Numbered from the stretch's first letter, positions 1 to 11,262 are shown. The stretch is DNA of 62,000 nucleotides from Apostichopus japonicus (GCF_037975245.1 NC_092562.1:12600001-12662000); one strand, 5' to 3'. The notes: generated by a model from the letters alone, not told the origin. A program made the numbers and translations.

Positions 1-1568
1 TAACGACATGCAGGTGGGAACAGCGATAACAATTTGTACGTGTATACTATACAATAAGTATCTCATGTACTTTTCACTGTGGGATCTAAATACTCTCGCT
101 TTTCTGTTCGGATTAACATGTTATTTTTTGTCAGTAACCCCAAAGGCTATTTTATCGATCTGTATACAATTGTTTATATTGGACTGTGTACGTGTTCACA
201 AAATAGTGTCCCGTCCACACGCAACTAGGGCTTATTTTTGTGTCTTATTGTCAAATCAAATCCCGATAGGTGTCTTATGTACCACAAAATCGACTTACAC
301 ACTGACTTTGTTTGGAGGTCACAAGAGCATATATCCGTACCCATCACATTATAACCGATGGTGTTGAGTTGCAAGGAGTCGTTCTTTTATAATTTTTACA
401 CTTGGAAAGAATGAGGAGAAGCACAGACTTGCACAAAAATGAACTCGAAAGTCACGCGTCCCATTGCCCCCCCCCTCCCACCCCCACCGATATACTTGCA
501 TTGAAAAGAGGTGATCTACACTGACCACTCCAATTAAGTATGACGTCATTATATACTGACGGCGTCGTGAGTTGAACCAGCAACACGGTTTTCGTGACCG
601 ATTTCCGGTTGCATAATCCAACCTTTCCTCATCCCGAACCCCGCCCCCTGGAACGCCGCCCAACACTTTCACTATCTCATCACAATAATGCACGAGGACA
701 TCATTTTCTAATACTTTAACAACTTTTTTCCTTTGTTTTGTATTGCTCGGAGAAAACCAATTTTAATATAAAATAGTTCCATTCTGACAATGTTATCTTA
801 AAGCAGAAGACAGTACAAATATTGACGTCAAAGGTGAACCTAACAATGAACTGCTCAAGAACCCAAGTTACTACAGCACAGCAGCAGTATATGTTATGAG
901 TCCCCAAGTTAAGAGAGCATTGTCATGCAGTTATAGTAGTTAATTAACTAAATACGAATACATGGTAGGCACGATTGCTCGAAAGTTATTTTGCAAAGTG
1001 GTAGCCGGTGAGGCTGTTTGGTTTCGAGATGTGGTAGACCGACGATATTTTGTAGAAGCCTGCCATTTGTGTATGCACATAAGACCGATACGTTAATGAA
1101 CGCAATCATTCCCTCCACAGGTGTAAATTTTAGGGCCACCGATTTTTTTCGCAATTTTCGTGTTTGTCGCGGAATACACAAAACGGGAGGAGTTGGGAGG
1201 GGTACCTACTGTTTTTAACAAGAAAAAAGTTATTCATTTTCAGGAAAAACCAAGGTTATGACTTAAGGCACAAGCGATTGCAACACCTAGCAACGTCATT
1301 CTTGATATACTTCTCATTTCTACAAGGCAAATTCCCGACAATATCGAGCAGACAAAAGCATGGAACTGCCGTGTTGGTTAGGTTTCATTGTGCCATACAA
1401 TAACAACGGAAGGATATTATTAGCATTGTTAGCAAAATAAAGTGAAGACAAAATTGTTTCGTGTCAGAATACCGAATTAGTGCTAGCAATTTATATGGAA
1501 AAGACAAGCCTATCATTGCCGTATATTTTGTTGTAAGATTCGTTGTCTCGGTTTCACCAACTATACGT
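1..1568. other. Non-coding flank, no gene recognised
   Basis: I see no credible coding exon here. The open frames are short, lack recognisable domains and overlap on both strands. There are C-rich tracts near 467-485 but no clear repeat structure. It lies upstream of the first hAT-like insertion and about 3.6 kb upstream of the candidate promoter of the modular gene. Confidence 0.5.
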
Positions 1569-1700
1569 TCAACACCCAGTGGCGTAGCTACGGGGGGGGG
1601 GGGGGGGCCTGGGGGGCCGGGGCCCCCCATGAAATCGGCTTGCCCCCCCCCCCCCCACTGGGCCCCCCACTGGGAATGGGGTAAAAAAAATTGTAAAAAA

Positions 1701-1756
1701 AAAACTCATCAGTGGGATTCACTAATATAAAACTCATCAGTGGGATTCACTAATAT
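1701..1756. repeat. 28-bp direct tandem duplication
   Basis: Two identical 28-bp copies, each beginning AAAACTCATCAGTGGGATTC, lie side by side at 1701-1728 and 1729-1756 inside the hAT-like element. The perfect identity suggests a recent local duplication. Confidence 0.9.
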
Positions 1757-2260
1757 TTTTTGTTCAATAATTTGGGAAATAGAGTTACACAATTTTCTCG
1801 TCTGCATCTGGCAGAATAAGAATAATACAATATCTGTAGTAATCATGAGAATGGTCATACAGCATGGCATGGCAATGGTCGATGCGACGGTTGCGACCAT
1901 ACACCACGAACCTTGTGCATGTGCTGCGCGATATCGATATCTACCAATACATGTTATCGGTCATCGATTGGCACAAAAACCCAGATTCTGATGACAGCTG
2001 CCTCAAGAAACCCAATAAATGGCCTACTTAGCACCGAGCCACCAATGTGGACCATTACCGAAACATCGATGAGTGTTAGTCTTCCATCCCCTTCCTCTAA
2101 TGCTATTTAAGTCCACATGTGGGCATTTCCTGCAAACCTACCGGTAGCCCACAGGGGTTTGAGTTGGGAGAAAGGCCTTGACACCTTGAAACAACAAATG
2201 ATGCCAACCATAGGCGTACGAGGCGGGGGTGCAGGGGGGGGGGGGCAGACTGCCCCCTAA

Positions 2261-2407
2261 ATTTCCAGAGGACAAGAAATTCGGGCAAAAGTCCTGAAAA
2301 ATTCGGGCAGCCTAAGAGGAGAAAAAAATATATATATATATATATATTTTCTCCTCTTAGGCTGCCCGAATTTTTCAGGACTTTTGCCCGAATTTCTTGT
2401 CCTCTGG

Positions 2408-2411
<4 letters not shown>
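2261..2411. repeat. Perfect 65-bp inverted repeat (long hairpin)
   Basis: The left arm (2261-2325) and right arm (2347-2411) are exact reverse complements, separated by a short A/TA-rich loop. Within each arm the motif GCCCGAATTT (or its complement) occurs twice, so there is shorter internal repetition. A transcript across it would fold into a long perfect duplex. A (TA)n tract begins immediately after the right arm, and diverged copies of the GCCCGAA motif recur near 2500, 2522 and 2562. Confidence 0.9.

Positions 2412-2484
<73 letters not shown>
2410..2484. repeat. (TA)n microsatellite
   Basis: About 37 uninterrupted TA units abut the right arm of the 65-bp inverted repeat. Open frames reading Tyr-Ile repeats across it are artefacts. 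Confidence 0.95.
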
Positions 2485-2488
<4 letters not shown>

Positions 2489-2670
2489 TGCAGTAGCTTG
2501 CCCGAATCTTTTTCAAATTTTTGCCCGACAATTCCATGATTTTCTTTATTTAGCATCATGATGCCCGAATATTTCCGTGTAACACCACCGTAAGCGCAGT
2601 TCATCTGGGCTACCACGCTTTTTGCACGATCAATTTTTTTTCTTCTAACTAGTCAATTGTATACCTGGAC

Positions 2671-3310
2671 CAAGGGCGGCGGAACCGGGGGGAAAAGGGG
2701 GGCACGTGCCCCTCCCCCACTTTTCCTCAGGTTAGAAATGTGCCTTTTTTCTACATAAAAATTGAGGTGCCTCAAGTTAGCAAGAGGCCAGGGCCGTTTC
2801 CGGCCATCTGAGGGGTTTGTAAAACCAAAAATTTTCTAAAAGTACGCTCCGCGCCAACTTATGGTGGCGCTCCGCTCAGATAGCCGTGCATACAACTTTG
2901 CAAATCCTGGCTAAGCCCGTGACTTTTAACGAATTTCTGTGAGTCAAACTCAAAGCATTTTCGAATGGAAAAAATTTGTTAAAATATTAACAAGAAAAAA
3001 ACTCTAATTCGGAAGATTCCTACATTAGCAACTAGCATGATTTCACCTCATTTTGTCTCAAAAGAAATCTTGTTCCTTGTTTCCCAATTTGCGCATTGGA
3101 TATTGCAGTGCTAGTATGCATATTTTCCTTGAGGAGGGGGGGGGGTGGACGTTGATGGAGTGATGTGTATACACAAATAAGATAATACAATAAGAGTTAT
3201 AAAGGGTACTGAATATAACGCTGCATCATTCCAATCGAATTTCTGCAAAGTGCCCTTTGATGTCGGTGCCACCGCCCCCCCCCAGATTAAAAGTGCTTCC
3301 GCCGCCCTTG
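2671..3310. mobile_element. Nested hAT-like element inside the 1577-4170 element
   Basis: The ends are inverted: CAAGGGCGGCGGAA at 2671 and TTCCGCCGCCCTTG ending at 3310. The flanking 8-mers are ACCTGGAC (2663-2670) and ACCTGGAT (3311-3318), a target duplication with one mismatch. The 640-bp interior has no coding frame. Its position inside the larger element shows it inserted later. Confidence 0.65.
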
Positions 3311-4178
3311 ACCTGGATATCCCCGACATGAGTGTATAAAAGAAACATTTTCTTTTTCATGGATGGTGGGGGGGGGGGAGTGTCTGCAAGCCTAGAAGTA
3401 CAGGTTTATCATATTCTTTGTTATATTTTATACTTTTTTGTGAGACAAATTGCAGTCTCACCCGACACAGCGACATTATCCCGCCTACGTGTCGTTGAAC
3501 AATGTTTTTCTGGAGGTAGCTGAGTACTGTGTTAAAATAATAAATAAGGTAACTAAATATAGCAGCTTAAAAAATATACTGTCCCATTTTTCCCCTTCAA
3601 AGTGATGTTACCATTTTTTCTTCTTCTAATTTACCAAATTTTTGGGGAACTGTAAATTTCTAAAACGTGAGATTATAAAATAAAGAATGTTTAGATGCAA
3701 CTTGCAAGGCCTCAGAAGTGCCGTTTCCGGCAATCTGAGAGGCATTGTGTGCCAAAAATTTTCTTGTTCGCTACGCGCCAACCGATGGTGGCGCTCCGCT
3801 TAGATAGTGTCACGGGAACTTTCGGGCACAAAAAGTTCTGCCCCCCAAACTGAAATGGTCCCGTACGCCTTTGATGTCAACTTCACTCAATTTAAAAGTC
3901 TGGCTGAGTTGGCAAGGCCAGTCAGCATGAAAGAGAAAAATTTTTTTTGGCATTTCTGTCACCAAAGTTGCACATCTTTTTGGTTGCTATTTTGCCTCAC
4001 AGGTGCCATCTCCTGCGATCTGGGGGGTGCTGAAATCTCAAATTTTCTCTGTACGCTCCGCGCCAACCAAGGTGGCGCTCCGCTCAGATAGTAACCTCCG
4101 GCCCCCCCCCCCACAAGAAAGAACAGCCCCCCATGGCCCCCCCACTCAAAAATTCCTAGCTACGCCACTGTCAACACC

Positions 4179-5190
4179 TAGGCTGTAAGTCTTATAAGAA
4201 GTGTAATCGAGCTGAGTCACGAACTCGGTTCGCAAAAATATTAAAAAGAGACATTGTGTGATTGATTTCATGTAGAAAAGACAGCGTATCCTAAGAATTT
4301 CAACTACCCTTTGCGTTTAACAGAGTCAACACGAAAATAGTTTCTTCAATTTGTTCAGTTATGTACTTAAAAAAATTCTATCCTATCTTTAGCCGGCTGG
4401 CTATACCATAGCAGTGTAACTAATTAAGCATATCCAAAGTAGAAACTGTTTCGTAACCAAACCGGTAAAAATACGGGCAATTTTAATAAAATCTTTTTAT
4501 CATTCATTGAGGGGTGTAAATGAAGCAAAACTGCATCCATATAATATTCTTTCCAGCAATTTAAAAGATACGCAATTTTTGGAGTCTTTTAGTAGGGATT
4601 TTCCATGTGTTGTAACTTCACTGTGCGTGTGCAGGCTATAGTGATAGGCTGCACAGCTTCTAGCAAACGTTTCTGACAAAGGGCCTTCTTACATTGTCAA
4701 CTCCCATTGAGTTGTCCATAAAGTGGGTGACCACAATTTACAGTATTGTGATAAGCTCTAAACGTTTCTTGGATCTAGACTGGTAACATTTATTTTACCA
4801 CGCGGCAAAGACAATTGGCAGTTTTGAATGTTAGTATAAGCCCAACGGGGATTTTCCGGCCATGAAGTTTGTTAGCCCGGATACAGTTATAAGGGTACCC
4901 GGGGGACTGAGTGTAATTAAGAGCCATACTTGCATGGGGATGGCCCTAAACACATGTGGGGCAAAAATGAGGCTCGTGGGCCCAGCCAGAGGGCTTCAAG
5001 TATTCCATGTCAATATTGAGGAAACAAACGTCGTGTGGAACAGTGAATGTGTCCCTTTAATAGTTTTATGATAAAACATGTATGCGACAAAAAGAGTTGG
5101 GAAAACTTTCTAGTGACCCCTCATTAACGACTGCACAGAATCATGGGGATTACGAAATGCATCAACTTGTCCCTGCTACTGTTAAGTCTG
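4179..5190. other. Intergenic sequence, no gene recognised
   Basis: This is unique-looking AT-rich DNA between the hAT-like insertion and the candidate promoter. The longest frame (4862-5071) has no domain, signal peptide or convincing splice context, and I do not call it. Confidence 0.4.
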
Positions 5191-5194
5191 TGGC

Positions 5195-5202
5195 TATATA
5201 AA
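5195..5202 (+). promoter_or_regulatory. Candidate TATA box of the modular SRCR gene
   Basis: TATATAAA sits in the context GGCTATATAAACCC, about 490 bases before the acceptor of the signal-peptide exon. Transcription would then begin near 5225-5232. A first non-coding exon could end at a donor-like GTCAGT near 5284. I infer this from position and motif only. Confidence 0.35.
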
Positions 5203-5684
5203 CCCTCCGGATGCACCAAATCGACGCCCATGCTGCGAACTAACGTTTGTTCTTGATATGCGATACGTTTGGCTCAGCACGAGGGTCAGTACGGTATCAA
5301 AGGGAAAAACTATATCTATATTCCTTGCTGGATATCGAACTCAGTCGACATATAATGTTATTTCTGTTCTATATTCATTTATGTGTACATGTTACCCACA
5401 CATACACAAACAATAAAGTCAACACATAATAATTGCAGCATTTAACACAACGCACATCAACACAGTCAACACACTATATAACAACAAATTCAAAATATAT
5501 AGATTCCAATAAATAGCTGTTCGAACACCTTCTTTATATGGATTTGAACAGCTCTTTGAATTATGGTCTCAAAACCAAAACGAAACTTCTTAGAATTCAT
5601 AAGAACATGTGCACAGGTGTAAACTATTTCAGCTAAACTCAAATCTTGTATGGTTTTATGTTTTGTATTTGTTTTTCATTACAG

Positions 5685-5744
5685 ACTGCATTTCTGATGT
5701 CTTCAATTATATGTGCCTGAGTATTCCAAGAAAAGGGAATCAAG
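5685..5744 (+). other. 5'UTR part of the signal-peptide exon
   Basis: A strong acceptor (TTTGTTTTTCATTACAG, ending at 5684) opens an exon that runs into the ATG at 5745. The reading frame of that ATG has a stop (TGA, 5718-5720) just upstream, so translation cannot begin earlier in this exon. This implies at least one upstream non-coding exon. Confidence 0.6.
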
Positions 5745-5799
5745 ATGGAATTTCTTATCTTTCTTCTCATCTCGACGTTTGGTATCTGTAGTGGATTAG
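5745..5799 (+). CDS. Signal-peptide exon, start of the modular SRCR/hevein-like/FZ protein
   Basis: The ATG opens MEFLIFLLISTFGICSGL, a classic secretory signal: one acidic residue, a run of hydrophobic residues, then small residues (Cys-Ser-Gly) for cleavage. The exon ends after the first base of a codon at a GTATCA donor (phase 1), the phase needed by every downstream domain exon. The next exon (SRCR at 7210) joins as Gly-Leu-Asp-Ile-Asp-Gly. An in-frame stop at 5718 and an upstream 5'UTR acceptor support this start. The mature protein would therefore enter the secretory pathway. Confidence 0.7.
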
Positions 5800-6870
5800 G
5801 TATCACATCTTACATTTTTATCCTCTTGATATTTGTATTTCTACTTCTCTCGACACTGAAGGATTTGATGGTATTTCCCGGGGGACATCTTCGGGTCTGT
5901 TCTTTAAGACAATTTTCCTGTTTGCTTTTTGGTTTCTCGCCGAAAGGGAAATCTCCCAGGTCACTTTTACTGACCTTTTAAAATTGTTAGGGGGCCACAG
6001 GGATTGCATTGTCGGGAAATGACTATATAATTTACTATTACGGTTAACTTCGTCCGGCACGGCTACAAACAGAAACGTTGTACTCAAAGCCGAGGCCAAG
6101 GTGAAGCAATCAGGTCACACATCCGGAGTGCATGCTTACTAAGTTCTTCAATACCGCCCTCAATTAACTTCGGGGAAACATTACATACTGTAGTTTTGAG
6201 CTGTATAGGAAGAAATTAAAGGCTGAAATTCCGTTAGGTAGTACAAACAATAAAGAATACAATTACCGGTAACAGCTTTTTACCTATCCCAATCAGGAGC
6301 GACAACCACGAATACGAGAGAGAGAAGGGGGGTATTCCGTTAAATTATGATCAGTATATGATCCCTTCTCCCTCACTGACAGAGTACAACAATAGCACAG
6401 TAATTAACGTATATAACATATAACATGTCTATATATGGGGAACAACTTAAATAATCAAAAATTCATCAAAATGGTTTCACAGGTTCCAATATTCTGCACC
6501 GTTTTGCATCCAAGCATCCGCCATATTACCAACATTTCTCAATTCGGAAGAGCAACCCCTGAGACCCTTGCCTGGACTACATGACATCTATAACTCCTCC
6601 CTACACAGGACGTAAATGGTGGTTTCGCCACTGATCTCAGTTGTCTTGATATTAGCCTTAAATAATTTTGAAATGTCTAGACCACTCGTTTAAGGCCAAA
6701 TAATTATATATGACGTCTAGTTTTCAGCCTCATTCTTTGTTCATTTAAGTTTTAATACAATGTTGCTTTCTGTCAAAATACTCGTTTTTCTTCGAATAAA
6801 CCTAGGGCTTTAATGACTTCATGTTTGTCGCCAGTATGTGGGGAATATACTTTAAGTAGTGTAGCCTTTA
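5800..6870 (+). other. First coding intron, no exon recognised
   Basis: This AT-rich stretch lies between the signal-peptide donor and the SINE that precedes the first SRCR exon. Frames on both strands lack cysteine patterns, signal sequences or splice-consistent ends. I see no regulatory motif I can defend. Confidence 0.4.
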
Positions 6871-6884
6871 ATAATAATATAATA

Positions 6885-7182
6885 CTGTTTGCTTTTTATA
6901 TAGCGCTGTATACCAGCGATATGTCCCAAAGCGATTCACAGACGTTACATTACCCCTGGTCAAGGATAACCTGTCCTAGAGACAATCCCTCCAGTCGGCA
7001 GCAGTTATATACTGCGCCCAATGACAAGTTACCTCACAGGTACCCATTTAACCCATGGGTGGAGAGAGGCAAGTGATATTAAGCATCATGCCCAAGGACC
7101 CAACGTAATGAACTATAGGCAGGAATCGAACCAGCAATCCTTGGATCACGAGTCTGACGCCTTAGCCAATTGGCCATTGAAA
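6885..7182 (-). mobile_element. tRNA-derived SINE
   Basis: Read on the - strand, the element starts with a tRNA-like head near 7182. It has an A-box-like TGGCCAATTGGCTAAGGC and a B box GGTTCGATTCC (revcomp of 7126-7136), then a body, then the tail CAGCGCTATATAAAAAGC (near 6892-6909), a form seen in several animal SINEs. The anticodon stem has mismatches and there is no proper acceptor stem, so it is not a working tRNA gene. It lies in intron 1 of the modular gene, in the opposite orientation, just before the SRCR acceptor. Confidence 0.65.
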
Positions 7183-7209
7183 CTTAAATTCTTTTCATTT
7201 TGTTTTTAG

Positions 7210-7524
7210 ATATAGATGGTGTCCGACTTGTGGAAGGAAAGGACGTCACGAGTGGACGAGTTGAGGTTTCAGTCAATGGTGAATGGGGGACAGTTTGCGA
7301 TGACCATTGGGACGATGACGATGCTGAGGTGGTCTGTAGGTACCTTGGTTACGCAGGTGCTATGGCAGCTCGAGGTTTGGCATTTTATGGACAGGGAACT
7401 GGTTCAATCCTTCTCGATGATGTTCAATGTGACGGAACAGAGTTATCTCTGAACGACTGCAACGCGAATCGTATCGGAGAAAACGATTGTTCCCATAGTG
7501 AAGATGCTGGTGTTGAATGCATAG
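7210..7524 (+). CDS. SRCR domain exon 1
   Basis: One complete SRCR domain of about 105 residues. It opens with the strand motif GVRLVEG, then GRVEV, GEWGTVCDDHW, VVCRYLGY, DDVQC and CSHSEDAGVEC. It has six cysteines, the group-A arrangement (no Cys before GRVEV and none after LGY). The acceptor TTTTGTTTTTAG ends at 7209 and the donor is ATAG|GTACTA; both are phase 1. It is the most diverged of the upstream SRCR exons and the first domain after the signal peptide. It is acidic, with Asp-Asp-Asp-Asp before Ala-Glu-Val-Val-Cys. Confidence 0.88.
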
Positions 7525-8895
7525 GTACTACCAGTACAGACACTAAAGTAGACGTAGAACGATCTAAGTATATGTTAATGTAACGGATCCCGTTGGGTTA
7601 AGGGTCTCGTTCGCTTCTGGGCGTGAATATAAATAAGGATAGTGAAGATCTTTAAAGAATAGGCCAGAGGAAATGAAACATATTTACAACAAAAATAATC
7701 AAAATCATTACAAAACTACGTTCACGAGAACCATGAAGTAGATTACGTTTTCACTTCGAAGTAAACACACCTTAAATTACAAAACACTTTGCGCCATGGA
7801 TTCACAATCTCTGGGCGATCCGTTCTAACCTCCACTCTGTACAGATAAGGCAACTACGATACAGTGAGCATGCATGGAGTGCTCCCTGCGTTGAACACTT
7901 AGGCTACGTATGTAGCGCTATATTGTTATGATTACATACATTAACACACTGTACATACCGCTACAAGTGTCTCACCGTCTAACCAACTCGTTAGTAATAT
8001 ACGGTCAGCGATTCGAATTTCAAACTCTCCATTTTTAACATGAAAACTTTTTCCGTCATATTTACTACTTTTGAGTGACATTTGCAAACGTGGAAAGGGG
8101 TCCCAAACCCTACAAATTACAATCTCTCTAATATCGCTCTAATGTCGTATGACTAGATATAGAACAACTGACATAACCTGTTACCATATTACTGTAGGTT
8201 GAGGACTATTGATCAAGACTTACAGTGTTGCGCACTTTTAATAAACTGACTCATGCTCACATAAGTTAGCAGCATGTTCATGGTTTCACAGTAACGGGAG
8301 TTGACGCTGAAATTTTCGTTTTAATGCTCGGTTGTTTATAAGTATATTGCAAATTTGAGCAAAGTTAGTAGAAAATACTGTATCAAGAAAATCTAGCATT
8401 GAAAGGACAGACTTCATGAACAAACAAGAAAGCAGACGGGTTGTGAGTTAAAACCATTGTTTGATATTTAAAATCATTGTTTGATATTTAAGATAGCTAC
8501 AGCGGGTTCACTGGCACACCACTCAAACGCACATCTTGGAAGTGCAAATTGTTAATAGCATTTAAAAGAGCAATGGCGAGGATTTGCTGGTAAACCGTGC
8601 ATAAACAGGATAGTCATATCAAATATTTTGTTGGAAAACCTGTTCGGGTTTGAAAGAAATTGGTTGAAACCTCCCTAACCATATTTATATTATTACGCGG
8701 ACGTAATGCTTGAGACTGCAGCTAAACATTAGCGTATTTATGGGTTCATGACCCAAACATAAGAAAATACAAAACATATCAAACTCATTTCGCATTTGTT
8801 GTAGACGTATTTATTTGATCGAGTAGTCAACGCAACAAGCTGCTTTAAAATCATGTTCTCGCTACATAAATTCTTTACACATTGTACTTTCCCAG
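7525..8895 (+). other. Intron between SRCR exon 1 and the first hevein-like exon
   Basis: I recognise no exon here. A small direct duplication (ATTGTTTGATATTT with flanking bases, 8456-8492) is the only local structure. The rest is AT-rich and unremarkable. Confidence 0.4.
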
Positions 8896-9072
8896 CCCCA
8901 GCTCTCCCCTATAGAGAAGACAATCAATGTGGAGGTGAATGGCTTGCACCAAACGGAGAGGTAGCTCAGTGTAACCCTGACGGTATTTATCCGTGTTGTT
9001 CCCCCTACAACTGGTGTGGCATCACCTCGGAACATTGTGACTGCGAAGAATGTATTGATTATAGAGACCATG
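8896..9072 (+). CDS. Hevein-like domain exon 1
   Basis: The 177-bp exon encodes one cysteine-rich module: YREDNQCGGEW, LAPNGEVAQCNPDG, IYPCCSPYNWCG, then HCDCEECIDYRDHG. The spacing of eight cysteines around a central CC and WCG resembles hevein / chitin-binding type 1 domains, but the first loop is longer and the last cysteines are closer together. The acceptor is CCCAG and the donor CATG|GTGAGT, both phase 1. The frame extends upstream into the intron, but the strong acceptor argues for a start at 8896. Confidence 0.82.
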
Positions 9073-9242
9073 GTGAGTCTAAAATTAATCAGGTGCTGGT
9101 AACCTTCTTTCATTATATATTGGCGTGAATTCCAGGGTGACTTATTTTAGGATAATTGTTTTGACAGATAAAAGAAAGAGCAACAATAAGATTAGGTACT
9201 CGAAAACAGTCCTATCATGTTATTAAACTTTCTATAACTCAG

Positions 9243-9436
9243 ACCCAGCTCTTCCTTACAGAGAAGACAATCAATGTGGAGGTGATTGGCTTGCACCAAA
9301 CGGAGAGGTAGCTCAGTGTAACCCTGATGGTATTTACCCGTGTTGTTCCCATTATTACTGGTGTGGCATCACCCAGGATCATTGTAATTGTATTGATTCA
9401 AAAAACCATATTGAGTCTAAAAGAAATCATGTTTGT
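9243..9436 (+). pseudogene. Decayed hevein-like exon (lost donor, lost Cys)
   Basis: The acceptor (TATAACTCAG) and the first two thirds match the intact exons at 8896 and 9663. A 9-bp deletion then removes the Cys-Glu-Glu segment, so HCDCEECIDYR becomes HCNCIDSK. The donor CATGGTGAGT has become CATATTGAGT, with no GT. The frame runs on to a TGA at 9457. One of the eight cysteines is missing and the exon cannot splice normally, so I call it a pseudoexon. Confidence 0.75.
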
Positions 9437-9662
9437 CAAGCCAACAAATTATTTTGAAATGATATCTTAATTAGTGTCGGGCTAGACTCGGCCGGCGAGC
9501 TTGCAGATTAAAGTTAACGTAGTATATCTTTAGCAACCAAATGTAAGTAGACACACAATCGTTTAAGAATTTTCGCATTCCTCAAGCTTTTATTTTCTAC
9601 GAGTCACGATGCTAATCATAATCAAATTATATATACAGTTGATTTACTTTCCTATAACTCAG

Positions 9663-9839
9663 ACCCAGCTCTTCCTTACAGAGAAGACAATCAATGTGGA
9701 GGTGATTGGCTTGCACCAAACGGAGAGGTAGCTCAGTGTAATCCTGATGGTATTTATCCGTGTTGTTCCCCTTATAACTGGTGTGGCATCACCTCGGAAC
9801 ATTGTGACTGCGAAGAATGTATTGACTATAGAAACCACT
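9663..9839 (+). CDS. Hevein-like domain exon 2
   Basis: A single eight-cysteine module, nearly identical to the exon at 8896, with the aromatic core NWCGITSEHC. The acceptor is CTATAACTCAG. The donor context has changed from CATG|GTGAGT to CACT|GTGAGT, but GTGAGT and the phase-1 boundary are kept, so it still looks usable. It lies about 420 bp after the decayed copy at 9243, a local duplication. Confidence 0.8.
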
Positions 9840-10023
9840 GTGAGTCTAAGAATATTCAGGTGCTGGTAACCTTCTCTCATTATATACTGGCGTGAACTCC
9901 TTCAGTTGACGTTAGTTATGATAAATGTTTTGACAAGTAATGCAACCAGCAACTTTCGGATTATGTACTCGTTAGCAATTCTTACATGTTTTCAAGCATA
10001 CTCTCCTATTCCCTGATATCCAA

Positions 10024-10160
10024 TTCTTCGTACAGACAAGACTACCAATGTTAGCTTGCACAGTGTAAACCTGATGTGGTTTTTACCCGTTTATTTCCCT
10101 GATAATTGGTGTGGCATCGCCACGGTTTATTATCACTGCGAAGACTGTATTGATAACTGG
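10024..10160 (+). pseudogene. Degraded hevein-like exon remnant
   Basis: Pieces of the module remain: CAGTGTAAACCTGATG (Gln-Cys-Asn-Pro-Asp), a run that once encoded YPCCSP, TGGTGTGGCATCGCC (Trp-Cys-Gly-Ile-Ala) and CACTGCGAAGACTGTATTGA. Deletions and frameshifts break the frame, and there is no donor. It is the third decayed or altered copy in the 8.9-10.2 kb cluster. Confidence 0.65.
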
Positions 10161-10689
10161 CCAAATGGTATAGAAAATAGTTTTAGACCGAGTGATTTGT
10201 TCCACACAGGTTCTTAAATAAGCCCGAGTGTGCAGAACAACCGTTCCTTCATTCCAACGGAACGCACAGAGCCTAACGGGCATATTCCTAGGCAACACCA
10301 TCCAAGCGTGAAGCTAAATATCGCTACAGTGTTTGTTCGATGCCACCCATCCTATGTTAGTATGCGTGCCAACTAGCATTTAAATCGTCTAGTTGTAAAC
10401 TAACGTGGCATCTGTATATATTTGGTCGATTCACACGAACGTGGTTGTTGAATCTCTTTTCAACTAGTAAAGGTATGTTCTTTAACGGATTCTCCGGATA
10501 ACATCCACTTCGGCACGCTGCAGTAATTAAACTCAAGTGACTTCCATCAGTATGCCCATCTAGTACAAATAATCAAGATCTCTAAATAGGCTCAACCATT
10601 GGCAGTGTCCTCGATGATTGGCAACTGAAGCTTCTCAATAAGGTGATTAACTATCTTTAGAGCAATGGTTATTTTCATCTCGATTACAG

Positions 10690-11040
10690 TTATTGAAAAT
10701 ATTCGTCTCGTTAATGGAAACACGTCAAATGTTGGAAGAGTTGAAGTGATGGCGAATGGTGAATGGGGAACGGTTTGTGACGATTCGTGGGACATAAACG
10801 ACGCACGTGTTGTTTGCAGACAGCTGGGTTTTACTGGGGCGATCACAGAGAGAGGCTACGCTTACTTTGGTGAAGGATCTGGAAGGATATGGTTAGATAA
10901 TGTCGAATGCATCGGGACTGAGGGAACGTTACAAGATTGCACCAAAAATAAACTTGGTGTAGAAGATTGTGGTCACGGGGAGGATGCCGGTGTGGAATGT
11001 ACACCATTAGACACTGAAAGCACAACAGCAGTAAACTATG
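10690..11040 (+). CDS. SRCR domain exon 2
   Basis: A 117-residue exon: VIENIRLVNG, GRVEVMANGEWGTVC, DINDARVVCRQLGF, YFGEGSGRIWLDNVEC, QDCTKN and CGHGEDAGVEC. It has six cysteines and a Thr/Ser-rich end (DTESTTAVNYG) that would make a short linker. The acceptor CGATTACAG ends at 10689; the donor TATG|GTGAGT starts at 11041; both are phase 1. It is very close in sequence to the exons at 12360, 24308, 32463, 35652, 43885 and 45345, a recent subfamily. Confidence 0.9.
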
Positions 11041-11069
11041 GTGAGTAATAAACATTACAATATACGTAA

Positions 11070-11262
<193 letters not shown>

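Larger units (their letters stand above)
1577..4170. mobile_element. hAT-like non-autonomous DNA transposon with 8-bp target duplication
   Basis: The left end reads CAGTGGCGTAGCTACG (from 1577). The right end is its inverted copy, finishing CTAGCTACGCCACTG at 4170; 14 terminal bases match perfectly. The same 8 bases, TCAACACC, flank both ends (1569-1576 and 4171-4178). Terminal repeats beginning CAGTGGCG with 8-bp duplications are typical of the hAT superfamily. I found no transposase frame inside, so it is non-autonomous. The interior holds poly-G and poly-C tracts, a nested second insertion (2671-3310) and three diverged copies of a motif containing GGTGGCGCTCCGCT (near 2861, 3787 and 4070). 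Confidence 0.8.

Noticed and set aside
349-693. 114-residue - strand frame near the left edge
   Set aside because: It reads through C-rich simple sequence and shows no recognisable domain or splice pattern.
7100-7182. Functional tRNA gene on the - strand
   Set aside because: It has A- and B-box-like sequences, but the anticodon stem has mismatches and there is no proper acceptor stem; the SINE-type body and tail follow it.
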